Assembly (NCBI GenBank): GCA_023300545.1
Contig: JALZVT010000154.1
Location: 1 to 32,648, forward strand
Source of the DNA: Pseudomonadales bacterium
GTDB lineage: Bacteria; Pseudomonadota; Gammaproteobacteria; Pseudomonadales; Azotimanducaceae
DNA length: 32,648 nucleotides
Reading direction: 5' to 3'
In this document: positions 1 through 6,989 of the stretch, one piece after another
Position numbering within the stretch: the stretch's first letter is position 1
Layout: each line of letters opens with the position of its first letter
Translations under genes and position numbers: made by a program
Notes under the pieces: generated by a model
The model's database searches: none
What the model saw: the letters and a program-made list of their open reading frames with translations, nothing else
What the model was told of the DNA's origin: nothing

Positions 1-372
1 ACTCCAGATACACCTGCGGCTTTGGCGAACCAACCGTGCGTGAATTTTTATGGGTTAAGCCCTTCTCACCGTTGGACCTTTGCGAACAAAGAGAGCGTGA
101 GTGTCAGTGGCCCGCTAACGACAAACCAGGCGATTACAGCGGTCAACGCCTGCAAACAGGGTGTCGGCTTTGGTCAGTTTTTCCACTATCAGGTGGCAGA
201 AGCCGTGCAAGAAGGCAGCCTGCAGATCGTTTTGCAGAACCATGAGCCAGCGCCGCAGCCGGTGAATCTTATCTATACCGATACGCGTTTCATGACGCCG
301 CGATTGCGGGTGTTATTGACCTTTATGCGCGAGCGGTTGAGGTCAGAGTTGGGGGCGTTGAGTGCCGGGTAG
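1..372 (+). CDS. LysR-type transcriptional regulator, C-terminal fragment (5' end outside window)
   Basis: The reading frame is open from the first base and ends at TAG 370-372, so only about 123 C-terminal residues are present. The residues match the second half of a LysR substrate-binding domain: a conserved Asn-Gln-Ala-Ile-Thr-Ala stretch, a Gly-Val-Gly-Phe-Gly turn, then Gly-Ser-Leu-Gln-Ile-Val-Leu and a C-terminal helix with the pattern Pro-Arg-Leu-Arg-Val-Leu-Leu-Thr-Phe-Met. The N-terminal helix-turn-helix lies upstream of the window and cannot be checked. The gene ends 50 bp before soxC on the same strand, so it could be a local regulator, but LysR proteins usually control divergent genes and this partner is not visible. 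The family call is fairly secure; the effector and target are unknown. Confidence 0.82.
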   Translation, partial: TPDTPAALANQPCVNFYGLSPSHRWTFANKESVSVSGPLTTNQAITAVNACKQGVGFGQFFHYQVAEAVQEGSLQIVLQNHEPAPQPVNLIYTDTRFMTPRLRVLLTFMRERLRSELGALSAG

Positions 373-422
373 GTCGGGGAAGGGTTAGAATTAGGTGTAA
401 GCTCAGCATTGGTAAACAGATT

Positions 423-1700
423 ATGCGACTCATGAGCCAGATACCGCAAAAACAGAACCAACCCCCAAATGTTCGCGTGCTGGGTCGGCGCGGATTTTTG
501 GTCGCCGGCACTACGCTACTTGCGGCTGGCACTGGAACAGCAACCTCACAGCCAACACAAACAAGCCTGCAGCCACCCCGCAGTCCCGGTGCCCCCATGA
601 CCAAATACGGGCGTCCGTCCGATCACGAGGCAGACGTTGTGCGCTCGCGCATTCGCTCCAAAACCGGAACAACGGGTAGCGGCGCATCGGGCACACCACT
701 GCAACACCTGCGCGGCACCATCACCCCGTCGGGTTTGCATTTTGAACGCCACCACTCTGGCGTGCCAATGCTTGCGCCAGAACAGCACAAGCTGGTGATC
801 CACGGCGCGGTGAAACAGCCCCTCGCCTTTGATCTCGATAAACTGCATCGCTACCCCATGACAACGCGCACACAGTTTCTGGAATGCTCCGGCAACAGCG
901 CCGCTCTACTTAGCCCAAAAGCTCAAGACTGGAATTGCGCAGACATTCACGGCCTGGTGTCGTGCAGCGAATGGACCGGCGTACCGCTTGCGTATCTGCT
1001 CGACGAAGCCGGCATTGACCCAACCGCCAGTTGGGTCATCGCCGAGGGTGCTGACGCCGGACGTATGAACCGCAGCGTGCCGCTCAGCAAATGTCTGGAT
1101 GATGCGATTGTCGCGCTGTATCAAAACGGCGAACGGTTAAGACCCGAAAATGGCTACCCCATGCGGCTGTTTCTACCCGGCTTCGAAGGCAACATGTCGA
1201 TCAAATGGCTGCATCGGCTTGAACTGACCGACAGTCCCGCAATGAGTCGCGAGGAGACCTCCAAATACACTGACCTGCGACCCGGCGGACGAGCCAAGGG
1301 TTTCACCTTCGACATGGACGTAAAGTCGATCATCACCAGCCCGTCTCCCGGTCTGAATCTGCAGCAACCCGGTGTTTATCAGATTAGCGGACTGGCCTGG
1401 AGCGGCAAAGGCAACCTAAGCCGAGTCGAGGTTTCGGCTGACGGTGGCAAGAGCTGGATCGATGCAACCTTTGATGGCGCGCCTCAACCACTTGCGCTCA
1501 ACCGCTTCAATGCGGCATGGCAGTGGAATGGCAAGCCGGCCCTGTTGATGTCGCGCGCGACAGACAGCGCCGGCAACACTCAACCTACACGCCAAGTTTG
1601 GATCAAGCAGTTTGGTAGCAACGCCTTTTACCACTACAACGCCATTCAGGCCTGGCGTGTGTTTGGCGATGGTCGCGTGGAGAATACTTATGCCACCTAA
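423..1700 (+). CDS. soxC: SoxC, molybdopterin subunit of sulfite/sulfane dehydrogenase
   Basis: A 425-residue member of the sulfite oxidase family, of the size usual for SoxC. An Arg-Arg-Gly-Phe-Leu motif at residues 22-26 followed by a hydrophobic Ala/Gly-rich stretch is a Tat signal, as expected for a periplasmic molybdoenzyme. The block around residues 91-132 (TPLQ...GLHFERHHSGVP...HKLVIHG) is characteristic of SoxC. Cys155 in Glu-Cys-Ser-Gly-Asn is the molybdenum ligand, and the Mo-co dimerisation domain follows from about residue 285. In the Sox pathway SoxCD oxidises the sulfane sulfur bound to SoxY. A second in-frame ATG lies three codons downstream (432) and neither start has a strong ribosome site. 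The cytochrome gene overlaps its 3' end. No soxXYZAB genes are in the window, so a stand-alone sulfite dehydrogenase role remains possible. Confidence 0.88.
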   Translation: MRLMSQIPQKQNQPPNVRVLGRRGFLVAGTTLLAAGTGTATSQPTQTSLQPPRSPGAPMTKYGRPSDHEADVVRSRIRSKTGTTGSGASGTPLQHLRGTITPSGLHFERHHSGVPMLAPEQHKLVIHGAVKQPLAFDLDKLHRYPMTTRTQFLECSGNSAALLSPKAQDWNCADIHGLVSCSEWTGVPLAYLLDEAGIDPTASWVIAEGADAGRMNRSVPLSKCLDDAIVALYQNGERLRPENGYPMRLFLPGFEGNMSIKWLHRLELTDSPAMSREETSKYTDLRPGGRAKGFTFDMDVKSIITSPSPGLNLQQPGVYQISGLAWSGKGNLSRVEVSADGGKSWIDATFDGAPQPLALNRFNAAWQWNGKPALLMSRATDSAGNTQPTRQVWIKQFGSNAFYHYNAIQAWRVFGDGRVENTYAT

Positions 1701-2232
1701 AGTCAAACTCACCCTACCTCAGTTCACTCACGCCATCGTTTATGCAGGCGGACTATTGATCAGCAACCCCGTTATCGCAGACAACGAGCCTCGCCTCGGC
1801 GACCCCGTGACCGCCACAGAGCTGTCACGACTGAGTATCACGGTACTGCCTGACGGGCGCGGCTTACCAGACGGTTCAGGCAACGCGCTCGACGGCGCCC
1901 AAATCTACCAAACCCACTGCATCGCCTGTCACGGCGCTGACGGACAAAATGGTATCAACGACAGACTCAGCGGCGGCGTCGGAACGTTGGTGAGTACAAA
2001 ACCAATACGAACGATAGGCAGCTACTGGCCCTACGCCACTAGCCTGTTTGATTATGTGCGGCGCGCCATGCCATACAACGCACCGGGCTCACTCAACAAC
2101 AATGAACTCTACGCTGTTACGGCTTACCTGCTGTACACCAATAAAATTATTGGTGATACCGATGAGATGAATGCAACCTCACTACCAGCCGTAGCCATGC
2201 CTAACCGTAATGGGTTTGACTGGCCTGAGTAG
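1690..2232 (+). CDS. Monoheme c-type cytochrome, probable SoxD-like electron acceptor of SoxC
   Basis: The ATG at 1690 overlaps the soxC stop by 11 bp, which suggests translational coupling. The product is 180 residues, with a hydrophobic N-terminal signal (about residues 12-30, cleavage likely after an Ala near 30) and one heme-binding Cys-Ile-Ala-Cys-His at residues 77-81. A later Met in Arg-Arg-Ala-Met-Pro-Tyr is the likely sixth heme ligand, and the C-terminus is typical of class I cytochrome c. Known SoxD from Paracoccus is a larger diheme protein, so this is a short, single-heme version; single-heme partners are also known for SorA-type sulfite dehydrogenases. Its position and overlap make it the electron-transfer subunit of the SoxC dehydrogenase. 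An in-frame upstream start (1612) would lie inside soxC and lacks the signal-peptide logic. Confidence 0.82.
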   Translation: MPPKVKLTLPQFTHAIVYAGGLLISNPVIADNEPRLGDPVTATELSRLSITVLPDGRGLPDGSGNALDGAQIYQTHCIACHGADGQNGINDRLSGGVGTLVSTKPIRTIGSYWPYATSLFDYVRRAMPYNAPGSLNNNELYAVTAYLLYTNKIIGDTDEMNATSLPAVAMPNRNGFDWPE

Positions 2233-2245
2233 TCGCAGATCGGCT

Positions 2246-3529
2246 TTATTTCGGCGCTATCAGATCGTCCAGTGCGTCGTGAAAATGCTGCACGCGCATT
2301 TCATCGTCGTTTAACCAGACCGAGTCAAACCCTTGCGACGCCATACCGGCCTGCACACCACCCAGCAGTTCAATGTCTTGGTCGATGGTGTCTGTCATGG
2401 TTTTCTCGCCGCTGATAATCGCCAGATGATCAAACACGTCTCGCTCTGGGCGACTATGGCCAGTGTGCTCTGCGCCCTCGGGCGCCAACTTCAACAACGT
2501 AAGCTTGTCGAAATAGCACTGCTGCGGATCGCTCGGATGAGGCCGCGGCCGCAGCACCCAGCAATGCTCGGGCGTAAATGACAGGATGACATTGGGAAAC
2601 AGGTTGTATTGCCACACATCAGACAGCTGGTCGTCTGAGAACTCAGCATAGTCGACTCCGTTTGCTGCACCTGCCTCACGTTTGCGTTGTTGCACGGCGG
2701 CCCGCACCTCGAGCACTCGCCCGTTGAAATCATCAGGGTTCAGCCCAAGCCCTTGCAGCTGCGCAGACTGAATGTCTGTCGGTTCATCCGGCACCGGAAA
2801 CCTTGGATTGACGGTGGCCCCCGGGACAGCAAGGCCCGTATGACCGTTCTCAAACAGGTGCACCGTGTCGTTGCAGCAATCCACCATGCGTCGGTGCTGC
2901 GGGTGCAGAAAATCAACGTGATACAGCTCGCTGAAGTTGTCGACCACCGCTTTCCAGTTGCACCGGTGATGCACAGTTTGATCTTCCGTGAGAGTCATGT
3001 CGGCAAAGCGGTAAGCCGCCAGATGGTCGACTACCGGCCCTAGATAGTCGAGCAACGGTTCGGGTTCGGCCGCCAGTGAAACAAACACAAAGCCGTCCCA
3101 CACCTCGGTGTGTACCTTTTTGAGCGAGCGCTCTTCACAGGGCACGCCTGCCGCAAAGCGCTCTTCGTAGGGCACAATTTTCAGGGCGCCATCCAGATCA
3201 TAAGTCCAGGCATGGTAGGCACAGCGAAAATTAGTTGCGTTGCCACGCTCGTTGCTCACCAGACGGTTACCCCGGTGCTGACAGACGTTATAGAAACCCT
3301 GCACCGAGTCGGACGCGGTGCGAGTGACCAAAATTTGTTCGCGCCCCATATCAAACACAAAGTAGTCACCGGTATTTTTCACATCACTGACTAGCCCCGC
3401 CAGCAACCAGCTTTTACGCCACACTGCATCCCACTCAGATTCCATGTAGTTTAGGTCTGTGTAGCGCGACGTGCCGTAATTGCGAATCTTAGTCGGCCGA
3501 GTTGTGTGATTAATGATCTCAATGGTCAC
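2246..3529 (-). CDS. Rieske non-heme iron oxygenase, alpha subunit
   Basis: A 427-residue ring-hydroxylating-type oxygenase. The Rieske [2Fe-2S] ligands are Cys83, His85, Cys103 and His106 (Cys-Gln-His-Arg-Gly and Cys-Ala-Tyr-His-Ala-Trp). The catalytic iron site is seen in Asn-Phe-Ser-Glu-Leu-Tyr-His with His204 and His209; a later Asp in a Asp-Gln-Asp-Ile-Glu-Leu-Leu segment is the likely third ligand. The position that bridges the two metal centres is Glu201 rather than the usual Asp, a feature reported for carnitine monooxygenase CntA, so quaternary-amine or other non-aromatic substrates should be considered. Translation starts at GTG 3529-3527, behind a strong GAGGAG nine bases upstream. 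No reductase or beta subunit is adjacent, so electron partners must be encoded elsewhere. It converges with the cytochrome gene, 13 bp away. Confidence 0.85.
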   Translation of the reverse strand: MTIEIINHTTRPTKIRNYGTSRYTDLNYMESEWDAVWRKSWLLAGLVSDVKNTGDYFVFDMGREQILVTRTASDSVQGFYNVCQHRGNRLVSNERGNATNFRCAYHAWTYDLDGALKIVPYEERFAAGVPCEERSLKKVHTEVWDGFVFVSLAAEPEPLLDYLGPVVDHLAAYRFADMTLTEDQTVHHRCNWKAVVDNFSELYHVDFLHPQHRRMVDCCNDTVHLFENGHTGLAVPGATVNPRFPVPDEPTDIQSAQLQGLGLNPDDFNGRVLEVRAAVQQRKREAGAANGVDYAEFSDDQLSDVWQYNLFPNVILSFTPEHCWVLRPRPHPSDPQQCYFDKLTLLKLAPEGAEHTGHSRPERDVFDHLAIISGEKTMTDTIDQDIELLGGVQAGMASQGFDSVWLNDDEMRVQHFHDALDDLIAPK

Positions 3530-3603
3530 GGGCGCTTACTCCTCAACAACAGCGAACAAGAATACATGCCTACCCCACCGAATTCCCGCCGCCCCGCAAA
3601 GCG

Positions 3604-3627
3604 CGCAACGATTGCGCAACGGTTGCG
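3604..3627. promoter_or_regulatory. Tandem 11-bp repeat with palindromic half-sites upstream of the Rieske gene, possible operator
   Basis: Two head-to-tail 11-bp units, CGCAACGATTG and CGCAACGGTTG, followed by CG. Each unit with the next two bases forms an inverted repeat (CGCAAC-G-GTTGCG is perfect at 3615-3627; the first copy has one mismatch). The 11-bp period places both sites on one face of the helix. They lie 75-100 bp upstream of the Rieske oxygenase GTG, a usual place for an operator. The binding protein is not identifiable. Confidence 0.4.
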
Positions 3628-3661
3628 TAGTTGAACTTAGCTGGTCGCTGCAAATCTGGCC

Positions 3662-3691
3662 TCTAGCCACCTACTCGCCTTAGTGGCTAGA
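3662..3691 (-). terminator. Inverted repeat at the 3' end of the soxR-like gene, possible terminator
   Basis: TCTAGCCAC (3662-3670) and GTGGCTAGA (3683-3691) form a perfect 9-bp stem with a 12-base loop that begins at the TAG stop of the SoxR-like gene. There is no clear U-run after it on the minus strand, so it may protect an mRNA end or be a weak terminator instead of a strong intrinsic one. Confidence 0.4.
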
Positions 3692-4151
3692 ACCCCTTAG
3701 GCCGCTCACCCAGTACAAACCTGGGGCCAACACCTAGGGTCGCGGCTTTATCATCCGGGTTATACAGCGCACAGTTCGACAACGACAGGCAGCCACAACC
3801 AATACAACCATCCAGTCGCTCGCGCAGTCGACCGAGCGTTGCAATGCGCTCATCTAGCGACTGGCGAAACTGCTTGCTCATACGGGCCCAGTCTTTTTGT
3901 GTCGGCGTGCGCTCAGCTGGCAACCCAGCCAGCAGCTCGCGAATCTGTTCTAACTGATAACCGAGCTGTTGCGCGATAAGCACAAACGAGAGTCTACGAA
4001 TACTCGAGCGAACAAAACGTCGCTGCCCGCCCGCGTTGCGAGTCGCGCTCACCAGCCCCTGGGTCTCGTAGTAGCGAATGGCTGACACCGCAAGCCCTGT
4101 TCGCGTCGCTAGCTGGCCGATAGAAAGTTGTTCGTTACCTCGATTTGCCAT
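3687..4151 (-). CDS. soxR: SoxR, redox-sensing MerR-family activator
   Basis: A 154-residue MerR-family protein of normal SoxR length. Residues 9-75 form the winged helix-turn-helix (Ile-Gly-Gln-Leu-Ala, then Ile-Arg-Tyr-Tyr-Glu and Gly-Gly-Gln-Arg-Arg-Phe), followed by the dimerisation helix. Cys116, Cys119, Cys121 and Cys127 give the Cys-x2-Cys-x-Cys-x5-Cys pattern of the SoxR [2Fe-2S] cluster, which activates transcription when oxidised by superoxide, NO or redox-cycling compounds. The ATG at 4151 follows a strong GGGGAG. A perfect SoxR-type palindrome lies 35 bp upstream, inside a promoter facing the divergent VOC gene. No soxS is seen, as in most bacteria outside the enterics, where SoxR directly controls a few target genes. 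Confidence 0.93.
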   Translation of the reverse strand: MANRGNEQLSIGQLATRTGLAVSAIRYYETQGLVSATRNAGGQRRFVRSSIRRLSFVLIAQQLGYQLEQIRELLAGLPAERTPTQKDWARMSKQFRQSLDERIATLGRLRERLDGCIGCGCLSLSNCALYNPDDKAATLGVGPRFVLGERPKGF

Positions 4152-4180
4152 GGTTCTCCCCTGCGGTCATAAATCAATGC

Positions 4181-4211
4181 TTGACCTAAAGTTAACTTTA
4201 GCTTTTAGACT
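4181..4211 (+). promoter_or_regulatory. SoxR-controlled promoter of the VOC gene (operator palindrome in a 19-bp spacer)
   Basis: TTGACC (4181-4186) and TAGACT (4206-4211) are separated by exactly 19 bp, the overlong spacer typical of MerR-family-activated promoters. Within the spacer, CTAAAGTTAACTTTAG (4186-4201) is a perfect 16-bp palindrome centred on GTTAAC, as in the known soxS operator CCTCAAGTTAACTTGAGG. The VOC start codon is 40 bp beyond the -10 box. The site lies between soxR and its divergent neighbour, so SoxR may also regulate itself here. Confidence 0.88.
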
Positions 4212-4251
4212 GAACCTGAATTCAATCAATTACAAACTATAGGGAAAGATC

Positions 4252-4641
4252 ATGAGCGATAAAAACTCACCTCTTGCACAGCTTGAGCACGTCAATATCA
4301 CTGTCGAACAGCCAAAAGAAGCCGCCGCGTTGCTCTGTCGACTGTTCGACTGGAAGATTCGCTGGGAAGGCGCGGCGATCGATGACGGTTACACCCTGCA
4401 CGTTGGCAACGACCACAACTACGTAGCGCTCTACAGCACAGGCAGCAGCGACCATCAACGCCCCGATCATCAACAAAATGGAATGAATCACCTAGGCATT
4501 CGCGTCGACGACCTAGAGGCAATTGAGCAGAGAGTCATCGCGGAAGGACTCCAGCCCTTCAACCACGCAAACTACAAACCCGGACGCCGCTTCTATTTTA
4601 TCGACACCAGTAATGTGGAATACGAAGTCATCAGTTATTGA
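4252..4641 (+). CDS. VOC (glyoxalase/bleomycin-resistance fold) family protein, SoxR target
   Basis: A 129-residue protein with two beta-alpha-beta-beta-beta modules of the vicinal-oxygen-chelate fold. Candidate metal ligands are His13 (Leu-Glu-His-Val-Asn-Ile), His80 (Met-Asn-His-Leu-Gly-Ile) and a Glu near residues 123-125 in Val-Glu-Tyr-Glu-Val, the usual His/His/Glu pattern. Family members include glyoxalase I, ring-cleaving dioxygenases, and antibiotic-binding or -modifying proteins; the sequence does not say which. Its placement directly after a SoxR-type promoter argues for a role against redox-active molecules or their reactive-aldehyde products. ATG 4252 follows an AGGGAAAG-type site. 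The last 7 bp overlap the convergent acylase gene. Confidence 0.85.
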   Translation: MSDKNSPLAQLEHVNITVEQPKEAAALLCRLFDWKIRWEGAAIDDGYTLHVGNDHNYVALYSTGSSDHQRPDHQQNGMNHLGIRVDDLEAIEQRVIAEGLQPFNHANYKPGRRFYFIDTSNVEYEVISY

Positions 4642-6977
4642 ATAGCCGTACCAGGCCGATAGCGGCGCTGCGCTCTGGCTAGGACGTCCTCGCGATAAAA
4701 CGCCACGTCCTTGAATTGCGCATCCGCGTAGCGGCTGGTTTGATCATCAAAGTGTGGCGACGCAGGATCGCCGCTTTGCCCGCCGGCCAACAGCGTTTTA
4801 GCTCGCACCCTGTCGCCAAACTCCACCGCTGCAACAAAACTGTTGCCGTAGCGACCATAGAGCTTGTTTACATCGGTGCGGCGCGGCGCACCAAATGACG
4901 CCAACGCGCCCCAGTTGCCCGACGCCATACCCACAGCAATGCTTGAAGCCTGGTCATCAAAGCGCTGTTCTATGTTGCCGTCTAATCGTTGGTAGCGGTT
5001 AATCTCACCCCAGGGCACATACCAACGACCAAACTTCTGACTCAGCTCATCAAGGGTTGCTTGCAGCATGGCCACTCGCTCAGCCGGGCGGCTGTTGGTA
5101 CCCAGCCAATCGATGCGCTCCATGCGCGAGAGTGCAGCAGGCGTCGCCACGCTATCGAGCATGTTTAAGCCGTAAAAATGTGCGACAGACATAGATACCG
5201 AGTCCACCGCTACCCGGCCATCCCAGGCACGTAGCTGGGCAATTGCGGCAGCCAATCGTGGATCGTTCTGGCCTGCGGGTAGAGCGTCCCAAGCTGAGAT
5301 CAGCCCCTGCAACAATTTCTCAAATCCGGGCAACGCCGGATCGTAGGCAAGCTCAAGCAAGCCATCCAGTGTCAGATCATCAACGTTAGCTAACAGACGT
5401 ACCGCGTGTACGCCGCGGTGGTTTTCTGAGTCAGGTGCCATGTACGCAGGGTAGTCGGCTGCTTTCGGACTGAACTTGCCAGCCGCGGTGTAGGGCGTCG
5501 AGTTGCAGTTCTGCAACCAGCCGCTTTCAGGGTTCAGCAGATGAACCGTTTCAGCAACGCTGTGCAGGCCCTGCCAGTCAGTTTCCGGGTCGGCCCCGTT
5601 GACAGGTTTTGAATAGTCAAAACGCGGGTTGCGACGCGGCATGAAGTTGCCATGAAAATACGCAATGTTGCCACTAGAGTCAGCGTAAACCGTGTTGTTG
5701 GAGGAATTGGTGCGCCGATCCATCATGCTCCGAAACTCAACATAATCGGCGTTTTTCATCCGCAAATAAGACTGCGCAAGTGCCTGCGCCGGTTGCCAGT
5801 TAATACGCGAAGCCACCCAACGAGCGTCTACCTCACCAGTAGCCTGTACTTGATGTGTAATGGGCCCGTGATGCGTGTGGTAGCCAGTGAAAGTGGCGAC
5901 TGACTGACTACCGTCCGCCTCGCGGTAGCTCAGCGACACCTCTCGCTGGGTAAGGTCCCGCAACTCATCACCATAGCGATAGCGCAGACCATCACTGCCA
6001 TCGTTTGCTCGGATGATGTCCTCTAAAAACTCATCTTTGAAGTCGGCCTCTGTGGATGTATGCATCCAACCGGTGTCCTCATTGAATCCTTGATAGACAA
6101 AAAACTGTCCCCAGGTCACAGCACCATAGGCGTTTAAACCGTCTTCGCTCACCACATGTACCTCGCCTCGAAAGAAGAACGAGGTATGTGGATTAATAAG
6201 CAACAATGCATTGCCCGAGCGGGTTCGATCCGGCGCAATGGCAAAACCGTTTGAACCCAACGGTTCTTTGAACGGCTCTGTCGTAAACTCGGTGTCTGTC
6301 TGCGCGACGAACGGTGTATCTGCCGACTCGTCAAGCGCCGCCAACGCCCCAGGAACATCGCTGTAGAACGCCTCTATGCCCGGCAGCGGAATCTGCTCGA
6401 TGTCGCCACCTATCGACCCCTCAAAGAAAAACATCGGCATCCAGGGTTCAAATCGATCCAGCAGTTTCGGCTGCACCTTGGGGTGAGTGGCGAGGTAATA
6501 ATTGAGTCCGTCGGCAAAACTCTGACACAACACCTGCAACCACTCGGGTGCGGCAGCGAGTTCCGCTCGCGCCTGCTCTTCGGTCATAAACAACTGCGCA
6601 CGCAAATCGCTGTACAACGCACTTTTGCCCTGCACCTGCGCCAGTCGCCCGATTGCCCAGATATAGTTTTGTTCTATGCGTGGAAAGTCGTCTTCAGCCT
6701 GTGCGTAGAGCAAACCAAACACCGCATCGGCATCACTTTTGCCGTAAATATGTGGCACGCCAAAGTCGTCACGAATAATTTCAACACGAGCGGCCAGAGC
6801 CTGCAGACGCTTGAATTCGCCAGTGTCTGTTGAGGTGACAACCCCAGGCGCGGCTACAGAGTCTTGCGGCCCCACCACGTTAGAGCAACTCGCTAGCAAC
6901 CCCATCCCAAGCGTCACCAATACTATCGCGATCCGCTGACACAATTGCTGAGGCGTGTTTTCCTGCATAACGTTCAT
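4635..6977 (-). CDS. Penicillin acylase family Ntn-hydrolase, lipoprotein
   Basis: About 780 residues, the normal size for a penicillin/acyl-homoserine-lactone acylase precursor. The N-terminus carries a lipoprotein signal ending Leu-Leu-Ala-Ser-Cys (Cys31), so the enzyme should be membrane-anchored on the periplasmic side. The alpha-chain region (Phe-Gly-Val-Pro-His-Ile-Tyr-Gly) is followed by a linker and then Leu-Gly-Ser-Asn-Gly-Phe-Ala, where Ser242 would be the autocatalytically exposed N-terminal nucleophile of the beta chain; Asn-Pro-His and Thr-Asn-Ser-Ser-Asn-Asn segments follow. Family substrates are N-acyl amides such as penicillins, AHLs or acylated peptides; the actual substrate is not known. 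ATG 6977 is preferred, while a TTG (6986) and another ATG (6968) are possible. It is the last gene of the carotenoid oxygenase-hydrolase set and follows the hydrolase gene by only about 12 bp. Confidence 0.87.
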   Translation of the reverse strand: MNVMQENTPQQLCQRIAIVLVTLGMGLLASCSNVVGPQDSVAAPGVVTSTDTGEFKRLQALAARVEIIRDDFGVPHIYGKSDADAVFGLLYAQAEDDFPRIEQNYIWAIGRLAQVQGKSALYSDLRAQLFMTEEQARAELAAAPEWLQVLCQSFADGLNYYLATHPKVQPKLLDRFEPWMPMFFFEGSIGGDIEQIPLPGIEAFYSDVPGALAALDESADTPFVAQTDTEFTTEPFKEPLGSNGFAIAPDRTRSGNALLLINPHTSFFFRGEVHVVSEDGLNAYGAVTWGQFFVYQGFNEDTGWMHTSTEADFKDEFLEDIIRANDGSDGLRYRYGDELRDLTQREVSLSYREADGSQSVATFTGYHTHHGPITHQVQATGEVDARWVASRINWQPAQALAQSYLRMKNADYVEFRSMMDRRTNSSNNTVYADSSGNIAYFHGNFMPRRNPRFDYSKPVNGADPETDWQGLHSVAETVHLLNPESGWLQNCNSTPYTAAGKFSPKAADYPAYMAPDSENHRGVHAVRLLANVDDLTLDGLLELAYDPALPGFEKLLQGLISAWDALPAGQNDPRLAAAIAQLRAWDGRVAVDSVSMSVAHFYGLNMLDSVATPAALSRMERIDWLGTNSRPAERVAMLQATLDELSQKFGRWYVPWGEINRYQRLDGNIEQRFDDQASSIAVGMASGNWGALASFGAPRRTDVNKLYGRYGNSFVAAVEFGDRVRAKTLLAGGQSGDPASPHFDDQTSRYADAQFKDVAFYREDVLARAQRRYRPGTAIQ

Positions 6978-6989
6978 AAGCAGCAACTT

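Noticed and set aside
1612-1689. Extended N-terminus of the cytochrome gene
   Set aside because: It lies inside soxC in another frame; the ATG at 1690 gives a normal signal peptide and an 11-bp overlap.
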